From the NCBI GenBank assembly GCA_038207585.1, contig JBBQZP010000002.1, forward strand, positions 162,792-226,791: 64,000 nt of DNA, read 5' to 3'. Below are positions 8,120 to 17,588 of the stretch, in pieces. The position numbers were made by a program, and so were the translations under genes. Positions within the stretch are counted from its first letter, which is position 1. Every line of letters begins with the position of its first letter. This DNA is from JBBQZP01 sp038207585. Its GTDB lineage: Bacteria; Pseudomonadota; Alphaproteobacteria; Rhodobacterales; Rhodobacteraceae. The notes under the pieces were generated by a model, which saw nothing but the letters and a program-made list of their open reading frames with translations, did not search any database and was not told the DNA's origin.

Positions 8120-8844
8120 CGCCAATCCCCATAGCGCATCTGCCATAGGGTCAGCGCCGCCACCGCCGCCGTATCGGCGCGCAGGATGCGCGGGCCAAGG
8201 CTGACGGGTACGACCTGCGGCATCGCGCGCAGTCGCGCCTGTTCGCGCTCGGAAAATCCACCCTCGGGGCCGATAAGTATGGCCCACGGCGATCCAGCAA
8301 TGACATCCGGAAGGATGGAAGAGCGGCCCGCAAGGTGCTCATCCCCCCACAAAACGCGCCGGTCTGGCGGCCACTGGTCCAGCACCCGGTCCAAAGGCGC
8401 AAGATCCGCCACTTCGGGCACATAGGTGCCGCCACATTGCTCGGCCGCCTCAACCGCGTGGGCTTGCAGTCGGTCCTGCCTTATGCGGTCGGCATTTGTG
8501 AACTGGGTCTGTATGGGCAGAATTCGCGCAGCCCCCATCTCGGCTGCCTTTTCCACAATGAAATCGGTGCGCGCTTTCTTGATCGGGGCGAACATCAGCC
8601 AAAGGTCGGGCGGCATCTGCAACGCCCGCGTCTGTTCGACGCAGCTTAGCACACCGCCCCGCCGCGCCACCACGGCCACCTCGGCCCGCCATTCGCCATC
8701 CACCCCGTTGAACAGCAAAACAGCGCCGCCCACCCCAAGCCGCATCACGGCAAAAAGGTAATTCGCCTGATCGGGCGACAGCGGAACAGGTTGCCCCGGC
8801 CCAAGCGGCTGATCTACATAGAGTCGAATTTTCGCATTTCCCAT
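8116..8844 (-). CDS. rsmE: 16S rRNA (uracil(1498)-N(3))-methyltransferase
   Basis: Methylates N3 of U1498 in the 30S decoding region using S-adenosylmethionine. 242 residues. It begins KIRLYVDQPLGPGQPVPL, the small PUA-like domain, and ends with the SPOUT knot marked by ILIGPEGGFSEREQ near 188-202 and SLGPRILRADTAA. The length is normal. The gene heads a minus-strand operon and its start is only 14 bases from the ubiA start on the other strand, so any promoter must overlap the neighbour's coding region. Confidence 0.92.
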   Translation of the reverse strand: MGNAKIRLYVDQPLGPGQPVPLSPDQANYLFAVMRLGVGGAVLLFNGVDGEWRAEVAVVARRGGVLSCVEQTRALQMPPDLWLMFAPIKKARTDFIVEKAAEMGAARILPIQTQFTNADRIRQDRLQAHAVEAAEQCGGTYVPEVADLAPLDRVLDQWPPDRRVLWGDEHLAGRSSILPDVIAGSPWAILIGPEGGFSEREQARLRAMPQVVPVSLGPRILRADTAAVAALTLWQMRYGDWR

Positions 8845-8858
8845 GGTGGGATGAACCT

Positions 8859-9848
8859 ATGACCCAGCCGCCCCGAACGCCAGAGGCCACGATCCTGCCG
8901 GATGCTGCGGGCAGCGTCGTCGATGCGCCACGCGGCAACTGGGTGGACCGGTTCGCGCCGCCTGCCACCCGCTCTTATCTACGGCTGAGCCGGGCCGACA
9001 GGCCGATCGGAACCTGGCTTTTGCTGATCCCGTGCTTCTGGGGGCTGGCGCTTGCTGCGGCCTCGGACGGCGGCTTTGTTCTGCACGATCTGTGGATTGC
9101 GGTGGGCTGCACACTGGGCGCGTTTCTGATGCGCGGCGCGGGCTGCACCTGGAATGACATCACCGACCGCCATATCGACGCCGCCGTTGCACGCACCAAA
9201 AGCCGCCCGCTGCCTTCGGGTCAGGTCAGCGTGCGGCAGGCGCTGGTCTGGATGGTTGCGCAATCTGTGGTGGGGGCCGCGATCCTGTTCAGCTTCAACT
9301 GGACGGCCATTGGTTTGGGCATCGGCTCGCTGGCGCTGGTCGCGGTTTATCCCTTTGCCAAGCGCTTTACATGGTGGCCGCAGGTCTTTTTGGGGCTGGC
9401 TTTCAACTGGGGTGCATTGGTTGCGTGGGCGGCGCATACTGGGTCGCTGACCCTTGCGCCCGCCGTTTTATGGAGCGCGGGTATCGCATGGACCATGTTC
9501 TACGACACGATCTATGCGCATCAGGACAAGGAGGATGACGCGCTGATCGGCGTGAAATCAACCGCGCGGCTGTTTGGTGACGACCGCACGCAGCCGTGGT
9601 TGCGCGGGTTCCTGATTGCAGCCGTGATCTTGATGAGTGGTGCCGTAATGATCGCGCTGCTGCCCGGTGCGGGGCCGTTGAAGCTGGTGCTGGCGCTGTG
9701 CGGGGCATGGGCGTTCGGCTGGCATATGGCGTGGCAGTTGGCGCGGCTGGATACCGAAGACCCCGCGCGTTGCATGATCCTGTTCCGGTCAAACCGGGAT
9801 GCGGGGCTGTTGCCTGCGCTGTTTCTTGCCGCAGCGGCCCTCGCATGA
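8859..9848 (+). CDS. ubiA: 4-hydroxybenzoate polyprenyltransferase
   Basis: Attaches the polyprenyl tail to 4-hydroxybenzoate at the inner membrane in ubiquinone synthesis. 329 residues with about eight or nine hydrophobic helices. Both aspartate-rich motifs are visible: NDITDRHIDAAVARTKSRPL at about 100-119 and YDTIYAHQDKEDD near 213-225. The first binds magnesium and the prenyl diphosphate. It stands alone on the plus strand, divergent from rsmE with almost no intergenic space. Confidence 0.93.
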   Translation: MTQPPRTPEATILPDAAGSVVDAPRGNWVDRFAPPATRSYLRLSRADRPIGTWLLLIPCFWGLALAAASDGGFVLHDLWIAVGCTLGAFLMRGAGCTWNDITDRHIDAAVARTKSRPLPSGQVSVRQALVWMVAQSVVGAAILFSFNWTAIGLGIGSLALVAVYPFAKRFTWWPQVFLGLAFNWGALVAWAAHTGSLTLAPAVLWSAGIAWTMFYDTIYAHQDKEDDALIGVKSTARLFGDDRTQPWLRGFLIAAVILMSGAVMIALLPGAGPLKLVLALCGAWAFGWHMAWQLARLDTEDPARCMILFRSNRDAGLLPALFLAAAALA

Positions 9849-9920
9849 TTGAACCTGACCCCCGCAACGCCTAAGACGCCTCATTCCCCTGCAAGGGGCC
9901 CATAGGACCAATGCCCGCCA

Positions 9921-11879
9921 ATGCGCCTGACCCAGACCCGAATCGCAATTATCGCCTTTGCCGTGGCTGCCCTTCTGGCGGCGCTGGCTGCAGCCTGGGC
10001 GGCGGTTGTCGTGGAAAACCGGTCTGCGGCGGCGGTCAGGTCACGGCTTCTGGCCGATGGCATCACCTGGGCCTCGGTGGCGACCGACGGGTTGCAGGTT
10101 CGGCTGGATGGAACCGCCCCGAACGAGGCGGCGCGGTTTCGCGCGGTGAACATGGCGGGGTCGGTCGTGGATTCGGCGCGCATCCGCGACCGGCTGGACG
10201 TCACCCCGGTACAGGCCATCGAGGCACCGCGCTTTTCCGTCGAGATGCTGCGCAATGACGATGGCATCCAGCTGATCGGGCTGGTGCCCGATTCAGACGA
10301 TCAGCCCAAGCTTGCCGAAGAGGTGGCAGCGCTGGCGCAGGGCATGAAGGTGACCGACCTGATGGAAACCGCGGCCTTTCCGGCCCCGGACCATTGGAAC
10401 GACGCGCTGAGTTTCGGGCTGGTGGCGCTTAAACTGTTGCCAAGATCAAAGATCTCGGTCGCGGCGGACAAGGTATCGGTTACGGCGATTTCCGAAAGCG
10501 AAAGTGAAAAGCGCCGTCTGGAATCGACGCTGGCCGCACAGCGCCCCGAAGGTGTGATCGTCGAGATCGCAATTTCGGCCCCGCGCCCGGTGCTGACGCC
10601 GTTCACGCTTCGCTTTCTGATCGACGAAAACGGCGCCCGCTTTGATGCCTGTTCGGCAGATACCGACCGCGCCCGTGACCGCATCATTGCCGCAGCCACT
10701 GCCGCAGGCACCACCGGCAAGGTCCCTTGCACCGTTGGCCTTGGCGTGCCGTCGCCAAGCTGGGCGCTGGCTGCCGAAGCGGGTATCCGCGCCGTGGCGG
10801 AACTGGGTCAGGGGTCCATCACATTCTCGGATGCCGATGTGTCGCTGCTGGCCACGCCTGATACGAAGCAGGCTGATTTCGACAAGGTGGTGGGTGAATT
10901 GCAGACCGCCTTGCCGCCGGTCTTTTCGCTGAAGGCCACGCTGCCGCCCAAACCCACCCCGGGGCTGGAGGGGCCAGCCGAGTTTACCGCATCACTGGCC
11001 GAAGGTGGCCGGGTGGAGTTGCGGGGGCGCGTGACCGACGCGCTGTTGCGCAATGCCGTTGACAGCTATGCCCGCGCGCAATTCGGGGCGTCACAGGTTT
11101 ATACCGCGACGCGGTTTGATCCAGATCTGCCCGACGGTTGGCCGGTGCGGGTGCTGGCGGGACTGGAATCGCTGGCGCAACTTAAAACCGGCACGCTGGT
11201 GGTGCGCGCCGATACGGTCGAGGTGGCAGGTGTGACCGGCTCATTGGATGCAAAGGCGCGGATCACGCAGGTCCTGTCGGAAAAACTTGGCCAGGGGCGC
11301 AGCTTCAAGGTGGCTGTGACCTATGACGAACGGCTGGACCCACTGGCTGATCTGCCCTCGCCCGAGGAATGTGTGGGCGAATTGAACCGGGTGCTGGCCA
11401 CGAAAAAGATCACGTTCACGCCGGGATCAGCGGAAATTGACGCAGGCGCGAATGCCACCGTCAATGCGCTCGCCGAAGCGATGGAGCGTTGCCCCGGCCT
11501 GAGGATGGAGATTGCGGGCCATACCGATGCGCAGGGTTCAACCGAAGGCAACCGCGCGCTCAGCCAGGCGCGGGCCGAGGCGGTGCTTCTGGCGCTGCAG
11601 GGCCGCCGCGTCGATGTGTCGGGCCTGCGCGCCGTGGGCTACGGGGAGGGCCGCCCGCTTGCCGACAACGGCAATGAAGACGGACGCGAGGCGAACCGGC
11701 GGATCGAGTTCACCCTGCTGGACGCGGATGGCAGCCTGAAGCCCGCTGTCGCTGCACAAACAACGCAATCCGGTGCGGCGGGCGATGAAAAAGCGCCCGA
11801 TTTCGGCGATGACACCAGCCCGTCGGTGGCCCCTGAAAGCGCGACCAAATCCCCCAAGCCCCGGCCCGCTCAGCCGTGA
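9921..11879 (+). CDS. OmpA-domain envelope protein
   Basis: 652 residues. An N-terminal membrane helix at about 8-31 could be a signal anchor. The long middle section repeats the pattern (VxLxGxxxxEAxRxRAV-like), reminiscent of BON domains, at about 50-90 and again later. The C-terminal OmpA peptidoglycan-binding domain spans about 485-600 and contains TPGSAEIDAGA, GHTDAQGSTEGNRALSQARA (about 532-551) and NRRIEF. A Pro/Ser/Thr-rich tail ends the protein. It should sit in the periplasm, bound to the inner membrane and to peptidoglycan. The specific job is not known. Confidence 0.82.
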   Translation: MRLTQTRIAIIAFAVAALLAALAAAWAAVVVENRSAAAVRSRLLADGITWASVATDGLQVRLDGTAPNEAARFRAVNMAGSVVDSARIRDRLDVTPVQAIEAPRFSVEMLRNDDGIQLIGLVPDSDDQPKLAEEVAALAQGMKVTDLMETAAFPAPDHWNDALSFGLVALKLLPRSKISVAADKVSVTAISESESEKRRLESTLAAQRPEGVIVEIAISAPRPVLTPFTLRFLIDENGARFDACSADTDRARDRIIAAATAAGTTGKVPCTVGLGVPSPSWALAAEAGIRAVAELGQGSITFSDADVSLLATPDTKQADFDKVVGELQTALPPVFSLKATLPPKPTPGLEGPAEFTASLAEGGRVELRGRVTDALLRNAVDSYARAQFGASQVYTATRFDPDLPDGWPVRVLAGLESLAQLKTGTLVVRADTVEVAGVTGSLDAKARITQVLSEKLGQGRSFKVAVTYDERLDPLADLPSPEECVGELNRVLATKKITFTPGSAEIDAGANATVNALAEAMERCPGLRMEIAGHTDAQGSTEGNRALSQARAEAVLLALQGRRVDVSGLRAVGYGEGRPLADNGNEDGREANRRIEFTLLDADGSLKPAVAAQTTQSGAAGDEKAPDFGDDTSPSVAPESATKSPKPRPAQP

Positions 11880-11932
11880 CGCTTGCGCCTTTCACTTGAC
11901 AGCCCCCCATTCGCAAGGCAGCAAAGCGCCCT

Positions 11933-12262
11933 ATGAACCGCACTGAATTCATCATCGCCGTGGCCATCATCCTGTTTGTCGCCTTTGCGCTGGGCTGGTT
12001 TGCCTATTGGGTGCTGCACCGCTTTTCCCGCGTGGCGGGCAGCGACATGGGCGAGATCGACCGGCTGGCGCAATCGCTGCACGAGGCCGAAGAAACCCGC
12101 GATCAGGCGATCATCTATCTGGAGCAGCGCGAGGGCGAGTTGACCAACCAGATCTCGCAGACCGAGGCGGAATTGCGCGCCGCGATGGAAGGCCTGCGCG
12201 ATGCGCGCCACGAGGCCGAGGAAATGCGGTCTTACATCGAGCGGATGCACGCCAGCCGTTAG
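11933..12262 (+). CDS. Small membrane-anchored coiled-coil protein
   Basis: 109 residues: one transmembrane helix at about 6-29 followed by a charged, continuous alpha-helical segment from about 40 to the end (heptad-like runs such as DRLAQSLHEAEETRDQ). It lies 53 bases after the OmpA-domain gene on the same strand, so the two may be co-transcribed. No family function is recognised. The layout suits a membrane scaffold or division/envelope factor, but that is only inference. Confidence 0.72.
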   Translation: MNRTEFIIAVAIILFVAFALGWFAYWVLHRFSRVAGSDMGEIDRLAQSLHEAEETRDQAIIYLEQREGELTNQISQTEAELRAAMEGLRDARHEAEEMRSYIERMHASR

Positions 12263-12281
12263 GTTTTGCGGGTTCGGGCGC

Positions 12282-12325
12282 AAAATTCTTGAAGGAAGAA
12301 TTTTGAGGGGGCCGTCTGCCCCCTC
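12282..12325. terminator. Double hairpin, probable terminator between convergent genes
   Basis: The first hairpin pairs AAAATTCTT (12282-12290) with AAGAATTTT (12296-12304). The second pairs GAGGGGGC (12305-12312) with GCCCCCTC (12318-12325). They lie directly after the coiled-coil gene and before a convergent hydrolase gene. The second hairpin is also the head of a dispersed repeat seen elsewhere in the window. Confidence 0.55.
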
Positions 12326-12370
12326 CGGCCTGCGGCCTCCTCCCCCGAGGATATTTGGGTCAAGTGAAAG
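12305..12370 (+). repeat. Dispersed intergenic repeat, copy 1
   Basis: A GGGGGC-loop-GCCCCC hairpin with loop CGTCT is followed, after a CG-rich link, by CCCCCGAGGATATTTGGGTCA and AAGTGAAAG. The same order of hairpin and GAGGATATTTG core occurs near 26086-26125 (inverted) and 48691-48798. All copies lie between genes. Confidence 0.65.
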
Positions 12371-12374
12371 CCGG

Positions 12375-13157
12375 TCAAAGGCCGTCTAGCAGCGTTGACA
12401 TCAGGCCGGACGCCGGGTTTTCCAGATCGTCGATGACGTCAAAGTGGTGTTTGCCGGGGGCGACGGTCCAGTCACAGTTCCAGTTTTCCGACAGGGTGCG
12501 GGCTTGCCACAGGAACGCCGGACGCTCGGTACCGCCAACCCAGATGTGGGTCTGAATATGCTTGTTTTGTGGCAGGTTGGCGGGACTTTCGGCTTCGGCT
12601 TCGGCTGTATCGAGGCGCAGGATATCGTTCATTTTCGTGGCAATCAGCGGTGTCAGATCGGAGAGGGGCGAGATCGGGACGCAGCGTTGGATGCGAGCTT
12701 TGACGGGAGCGTTGGTACACGCCATCCGGGCGGCGAGGTGGCCACCTGCGGAATGGCCCGTCACCACGAGCGGGCCGGGAACGCGGGCGCTTGCGGCGTC
12801 GATGGCGTGGGCAATCTCATGTGTCATTTCGGCAATGCGGGCCTTTGGAGCCAGGGTATAGCCGGGCATCACGCAAGCCCAGCCACGGGCCAACGCCCCT
12901 GCGGCAAGGTGGGACCACAGGTCTTTGTCAAAGGCCTTCCAATAGCCGCCGTGGATGAACACCAACAAGCCTTTGGGCGTGGTTTCGGGGTGGAACAGAT
13001 CGAAGCTCTGGCGCGGGGCCGGTCCGTAGGGGATGTTGCATTCGGAGCGGGAGCCGAGGTTTTCCCGGAATGCTGTGGCTTTGGCCTGCCAGCGCGGCGG
13101 ATAGTGTTCGGCACCCGCGATGAAATCACCGTTTGCGTAGGCGCGGTCAATATCCAT
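12375..13157 (-). CDS. Alpha/beta hydrolase, arylformamidase (kynurenine formamidase)-like
   Basis: 260 residues from the ATG at 13157, which has GAGGA five bases upstream; an ATG at 13172 is an alternative. It carries the oxyanion motif FIHGGYWKAFD near 64-74, the nucleophile elbow GHSAGGH near 133-139 (catalytic serine) and a late HHFDVIDD (catalytic histidine). HGGYW is typical of alpha/beta-fold arylformamidases, which hydrolyse N-formylkynurenine in tryptophan breakdown. No other tryptophan genes are nearby, so another ester or amide substrate is possible. It diverges from the dehydrogenase gene. Confidence 0.8.
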   Translation of the reverse strand: MDIDRAYANGDFIAGAEHYPPRWQAKATAFRENLGSRSECNIPYGPAPRQSFDLFHPETTPKGLLVFIHGGYWKAFDKDLWSHLAAGALARGWACVMPGYTLAPKARIAEMTHEIAHAIDAASARVPGPLVVTGHSAGGHLAARMACTNAPVKARIQRCVPISPLSDLTPLIATKMNDILRLDTAEAEAESPANLPQNKHIQTHIWVGGTERPAFLWQARTLSENWNCDWTVAPGKHHFDVIDDLENPASGLMSTLLDGL

Positions 13158-13264
13158 GCGGTCCTCGTTCATTTGATCAAATTTCCGCCGGGCGGCGCGT
13201 AGGGAACTGGACAAGCCCCCGCGCGTCATGCTTTGCATGGATGAAACCGAAATGGGAGGCTTTG

Positions 13265-14743
13265 ATGCTTGATTCCGTAACAGACCTGCGGTCGCTTCTG
13301 AAAGATCCGTCGCTTCTGGAAACCCGCGCCTACGTGGCGGGGGAGTGGGTCGGGGCTGATGACGGCGGCACCTTCGAGGTGACGAACCCCGCGCGCGGCG
13401 ATGTGATCTGCACTGTGCCGAACCTTGGCCGGGCCGAGACAAAGCGCGCTATTGCCGCCGCCGAGATCGCCCAAAAGGACTGGGCCGCGCGCACCGGCAA
13501 GGAACGCGCGATCATCCTGCGCAAGTGGTTTGATCTGATGATGGCCAATCAGGACGATCTGGGCCGCATCCTGACCGCCGAGATGGGCAAGCCTTTGGCC
13601 GAAGCCAAGGGCGAGGTGGCATATGGCGCCAGCTTCATCGAATGGTTCGCCGAAGAGGCCAAGCGCGTTTACGGCGAAACCATTCCAGGCCATATGCGGG
13701 ACAAGCGGATTACCGTTCTGAAACAACCCATTGGCGTGGTGGGATCAATCACGCCGTGGAACTTTCCCAATGCCATGATTACCCGCAAATGCGGACCGGC
13801 TTTGGCGTCGGGCTGTGCGTTTGTGGCGCGGCCTGCGGCCGAAACGCCGTTGTCGGCGCTGGCGATTGCCGTACTGGCCGACCGCGCGGGGCTGCCCAAG
13901 GGGATCTTGTCGATCATCACCTCCAAACGGTCGTCCGATATCGGGAAAGAGTTCTGCGAGAACCCGATCGTGCGCAAGCTGACCTTCACCGGATCGACCG
14001 AAGTGGGGCGCATCCTGATGAAACAGGCTGCCGATCAGGTGATGAAATGCTCGATGGAACTGGGCGGTAATGCGCCTTTCATCGTGTTCGATGACGCCGA
14101 TCTAGATGCGGCGGTTGAAGGTGCGATGGCGTCGAAATTCCGCAACAACGGGCAGACCTGCGTTTGCGCAAACCGGATTTATGTGCAGTCCGGGGTGTAT
14201 GATGCCTTTGCCGAAAAGCTAGCGGCGGCTGTGAAAAAGCTGAACGTCGGCGATGGGTTGGTGGACGGGGTAACGACCGGGCCTCTGGTCAACATGGATG
14301 CTTTGGACAAGGTCGAGGAACATATCGCCGACGTGGTCGCGCGCGGCGGCAAGGTTGTTACGGGCGGCAAGCGGCACGCTTTGGGGGGTTCGTTCTTCGA
14401 GCCGACAATTGTGACCGGCGTGCCTGCCGATGCGCTGGTGTCGCAGGAGGAAACCTTTGGCCCGCTGGCCCCTCTGTTCAAGTTCGAGACGGAAGACGAC
14501 GCGATCCGGTTGGCCAATGACACGATCTTTGGCCTTGCGTCCTATTTCTATGCTCGCGACATGGGCCGGATCGTGCGGGTACAGGAGGCGCTGGAGTACG
14601 GCATCGTCGGCGTGAATACGGGCATCATTTCGACCGAAGTGGCACCCTTTGGCGGGGTCAAGCAATCGGGTCTGGGGCGCGAGGGCAGCCATCACGGTAT
14701 GGACGACTATCTGGAGCTGAAATACATCTGCCTGTCGATCTGA
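13265..14743 (+). CDS. gabD: NAD(P)-dependent succinate-semialdehyde dehydrogenase
   Basis: Oxidises succinic semialdehyde to succinate. 492 residues from the ATG at 13265, with a GGGAGG ribosome site just before it; upstream in-frame codons belong to the divergent gene's region. Visible motifs are TPWNFPNAM (cofactor), FTGSTEVGRIL, the general base in MELGGNAPFIV (about residue 263) and the nucleophile in NNGQTCVCANR (about residue 299). The second Cys two residues after the nucleophile is typical of this subfamily. An aminotransferase follows three bases later, suggesting a short degradative operon for GABA or a related amine. Confidence 0.88.
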   Translation: MLDSVTDLRSLLKDPSLLETRAYVAGEWVGADDGGTFEVTNPARGDVICTVPNLGRAETKRAIAAAEIAQKDWAARTGKERAIILRKWFDLMMANQDDLGRILTAEMGKPLAEAKGEVAYGASFIEWFAEEAKRVYGETIPGHMRDKRITVLKQPIGVVGSITPWNFPNAMITRKCGPALASGCAFVARPAAETPLSALAIAVLADRAGLPKGILSIITSKRSSDIGKEFCENPIVRKLTFTGSTEVGRILMKQAADQVMKCSMELGGNAPFIVFDDADLDAAVEGAMASKFRNNGQTCVCANRIYVQSGVYDAFAEKLAAAVKKLNVGDGLVDGVTTGPLVNMDALDKVEEHIADVVARGGKVVTGGKRHALGGSFFEPTIVTGVPADALVSQEETFGPLAPLFKFETEDDAIRLANDTIFGLASYFYARDMGRIVRVQEALEYGIVGVNTGIISTEVAPFGGVKQSGLGREGSHHGMDDYLELKYICLSI

Positions 14744-14746
14744 GCC

Positions 14747-15871
14747 TTGCCACGGGTCCGCATCCACAAGCTGTTTGAGTATCTTCTGGAAACGGCTGAT
14801 CCTGCGCCGGAAGCGTTCGTGGGGTTTTCGCTTTCGCGCCCGCCGCTTCTGCGCGACTTCATGGCCGAGCTTGACCCCGATCTGCCGCTGGATTGGAACG
14901 GGAAAAGTTTTCAGGGCCTGCCCTTGCTGCGGGAACGGGTTCTGACACAGGCCGGATTGACCGGGGCGTGCGATCCGCAAGATGTGCTGATCACGGCGGG
15001 GGCGGCCGAGGCGAATTATCTGGCCTTCCGCCAGCTTCTGGAACCCGGCGACCGGATCGTGAGCGAAACCCCCGGCTGGCCGCAGGCCGGGGTCATGGCG
15101 CGGGCGATAGGCGCAGAACTGGTGGCCGTTCCGCGCCGGGCGGATCAGGGATGGCGGCTTGATCTGGAGGCATTGGCGACGGCTGCCCGGCCTGGAACGA
15201 AGCTGATCTTTCTGACAAACCCCAACAACCCCACGGGCCAGCTTTTGTCAGCCGACGAGGTGGCCGAGGTCGTGCGCATCGCCGACCGCGCGGGCGCGTG
15301 GCTGTTGATCGACGAGGTGTATGCGGGCCTTGAATGGCACGCCCCGCGCAGCCCGTCGGTGGCGGGGCTTTATGCGCGCGGCATCACCACGGGGTCGGTC
15401 AGCAAAGCACTGGGATTGCAGGGGTTGCGCACCGGCTGGATGATCTGCCCCGATCCGGGGATGATCATGGATGCGGTGATCCTGCGGGAAAACTCATCGG
15501 AAATCATGAACATTCTGGGCGAACATATCGCCGAGATTGCGCTGCGCCCGGATCGGTTGGCCGCAGCACTTGCATCTGCGCGTGCCGAAGGGCGGGCGAA
15601 CCTTGCGGTGCTGGATGCGTTCATCCGCGACACGAATCGTCTGTCATGGACACCCCCCGCCGCTGGCCTGATCGGGTTGGCGCGGCTGGACGGTATTGAT
15701 GCCGAACCCTTTGCGCGGGCGCTGTTGCAACCGCCCTACCGGACGTTCCTGTTGCCCGGCACGGCCTACGATGTGCCCGATCATATCCGGGTCGGCGTGG
15801 GGGGCGGGGCTCAGGCCAATCTGGCGGAAGGGCTGGCCCGGCTGGCCGCCTGTCTTGCCGCTTGGCCTTAG
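14747..15871 (+). CDS. PLP-dependent class I/II aminotransferase
   Basis: 374 residues from a TTG start at 14747, three bases after the dehydrogenase stop. The early sequence RVRIHKLFEYL matches family N-termini, and the first internal ATG would remove it. It has the fold type I pattern: FLTNPNNPTGQLL near 156-168, LLIDEVYAGLEW near 187-198 and the Schiff-base lysine in GSVSKALGLQGLRTGW near 216-231. Its partner may be the dehydrogenase upstream, but the amino donor cannot be read from the sequence. The protein ends only four bases inside the convergent PAP2 gene's stop region. Confidence 0.82.
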   Translation: MPRVRIHKLFEYLLETADPAPEAFVGFSLSRPPLLRDFMAELDPDLPLDWNGKSFQGLPLLRERVLTQAGLTGACDPQDVLITAGAAEANYLAFRQLLEPGDRIVSETPGWPQAGVMARAIGAELVAVPRRADQGWRLDLEALATAARPGTKLIFLTNPNNPTGQLLSADEVAEVVRIADRAGAWLLIDEVYAGLEWHAPRSPSVAGLYARGITTGSVSKALGLQGLRTGWMICPDPGMIMDAVILRENSSEIMNILGEHIAEIALRPDRLAAALASARAEGRANLAVLDAFIRDTNRLSWTPPAAGLIGLARLDGIDAEPFARALLQPPYRTFLLPGTAYDVPDHIRVGVGGGAQANLAEGLARLAACLAAWP

Positions 15872-16944
15872 GTCGTGGCTGGCTGCGCGCCAAAGCGGGG
15901 CAGGCTGCGCTGACCCAGCAGATAGGGCGAGATGCGCCAGAAGAACAGCGCCAGCGCCACCCCGGCAAAGGCATCGACGGCATAGTGCCAACCCAGCAGC
16001 ACTGACCCCAGCGCGATAAAGCCCAGAAACACCGTCATCACCCGGCCCGCCCAGCGCGCATAGCTGGCCGCATAAAGCGCCATCACGGTCGTGCTGGCCA
16101 GATGCATGCTGGGAAAGGCCGAAATCCCGGAAATCCGGCCCGTGCCGACGTAACCATCCCATAGCGTTTCCTGCACCCGCAGCGCCCAAACCGGGCTGAT
16201 CCCATTCGCCGTGCGCAGGCTTTCCATCAGCGGCACGAACTGGTCGCCAAGGCCAAGCAGATGGTAATAGGCGGGCCCGGCCGAGGAAAAGATCGTGGCC
16301 AGAAGATTGCCGCCGATGATCCACGTCAGCATGAACGCCAAAAAGAACTGCGCCCGGGTTCGCGGATTGCTGCGCGAAAAGCAGGCGGTGAAGATGATGA
16401 AATACATCACGAAAAACCACGCGTGATACGATGCGTTGAACGTGGTCAGCAGGATCGGTGCGCCAAACACGGCGAAAAGTGGCTCCCACGCATCGACACC
16501 TCCCAGGATCGTACGGTCCAGCGCTGCCATGAACGGGTCCCACGAGAACGGATTGATCGCGGGGATCGCCCCTTTCAGATAAGGGAAAACCACCATGAAG
16601 ATTGAAAAGCACACCGCCGTCACCATGCCCCCGATCACCCGGTCGGCATCGTGGCATTTGGCTTTGATATCGCGCCACAAGACGCGCCCGGCGGGCATGT
16701 CGTGCCGAGTGCGGGCCAGAACCAGACAGCGCCAGACGATCAGAATGAACAGAAAGATCGGTATCAGCGTGGTGACGAATACCGCCAGCAACTGGATCAG
16801 CGTAAATGTAAAAGGCACGCCCATCTCGATACGGACCGCTATCGCCGCCAGCACCTGAAGCGTCACGAGGATCAGAATGGCGCGGTTTTCATCAAGCGCG
16901 CGGCGCGCGGCGCGGGCGGCCCCGATGACTGACATGTCGTTCAT
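15868..16944 (-). CDS. PAP2-superfamily membrane phosphatase
   Basis: 358 residues from the ATG at 16944, preceded by AGGGAATCAGA; the longer frame upstream lacks a ribosome site. About six transmembrane helices. The phosphatase motifs are SAFPSMHLASTT near 273-284 and HYAVDAFAG near 318-326, the second and third parts of the PAP2 active site. The layout resembles the inositol phosphotransferase/aureobasidin-type branch, so it may act on lipid phosphates or transfer head groups. The 3' end overlaps the aminotransferase gene by four bases. Confidence 0.82.
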   Translation of the reverse strand: MNDMSVIGAARAARRALDENRAILILVTLQVLAAIAVRIEMGVPFTFTLIQLLAVFVTTLIPIFLFILIVWRCLVLARTRHDMPAGRVLWRDIKAKCHDADRVIGGMVTAVCFSIFMVVFPYLKGAIPAINPFSWDPFMAALDRTILGGVDAWEPLFAVFGAPILLTTFNASYHAWFFVMYFIIFTACFSRSNPRTRAQFFLAFMLTWIIGGNLLATIFSSAGPAYYHLLGLGDQFVPLMESLRTANGISPVWALRVQETLWDGYVGTGRISGISAFPSMHLASTTVMALYAASYARWAGRVMTVFLGFIALGSVLLGWHYAVDAFAGVALALFFWRISPYLLGQRSLPRFGAQPATT

Positions 16945-17232
16945 TCTGATTCCCTGGCAGAGGTATCCGTTCTGCCGCAATTCGCAGCAGATTATGGCCG
17001 CAAAGTGGCAAGAGCCGCGATGCTCGGCCAGATTTCGGCCACAATCGTGATCCCAACTTGCCACCGGACGGGCGACGATAGGCTTGTTTCATTGAGAAAA
17101 GTCTGGAAATCATGGGCAAACTGCAGCCTGACGAACGCGCACCGCTGCGGCATCAATCTGGACAGGAAAATGACCTCATTGAGGCGCGGCCCGGTCCGCG
17201 CTATTCCGGGTCAGCAACAATGGGAGCCGATC

Positions 17233-17586
17233 ATGCAGACTGTTACCAAACTTCCCGACCAGACCTCTGTTACCCCGTCAAGCGATACGCTGGACGGCTG
17301 GGTTGTCACGGCGGGCAATCCGTCGATGAAAACCTGGGTGCTGCACACGGCTGCTGACGGCACGATGATGTCGGGCATCTGGGAATGCACGCCCGGCAGC
17401 TATCATGCGACCTATACCGCCTATGAATATGTCGTGCTGATTGATGGCCGCATCACCATCACACCCGACGGCGGCAGCCCGGTGACGGTGAAAGCAGGCG
17501 ATGCGTTTGTCGTCGAGAAAGACTTCAAGGGCACTTGGAAGATCGAAGAGCATGTGCGCAAGCACTTCGATTTCAAGCTGGACTGA
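17233..17586 (+). CDS. Cupin-domain protein (DUF861/EutQ-like)
   Basis: 117 residues from the ATG at 17233 with GGGAG upstream. The frame extends 76 codons upstream, but that stretch is intergenic. The small cupin barrel shows TWVLHTAADGTMMSGIWECTPG, YEYVVLIDGRITITPDGG and VKAGDAFVVEKDFKGTWKI, the pattern of the cupin_3 family. Such proteins often bind a metal-free ligand, and their functions are mostly unknown. A paralogue is at 57922-58263. The 288 bases between this gene and PAP2 hold no convincing gene. Confidence 0.78.
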   Translation: MQTVTKLPDQTSVTPSSDTLDGWVVTAGNPSMKTWVLHTAADGTMMSGIWECTPGSYHATYTAYEYVVLIDGRITITPDGGSPVTVKAGDAFVVEKDFKGTWKIEEHVRKHFDFKLD

Positions 17587-17588
17587 CC

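Noticed and set aside
16945..17232. Extended N-terminus of the cupin gene through the PAP2/cupin gap
   Set aside because: The upstream codons do not resemble the family start, lack a ribosome site, and the shorter protein is the normal length.
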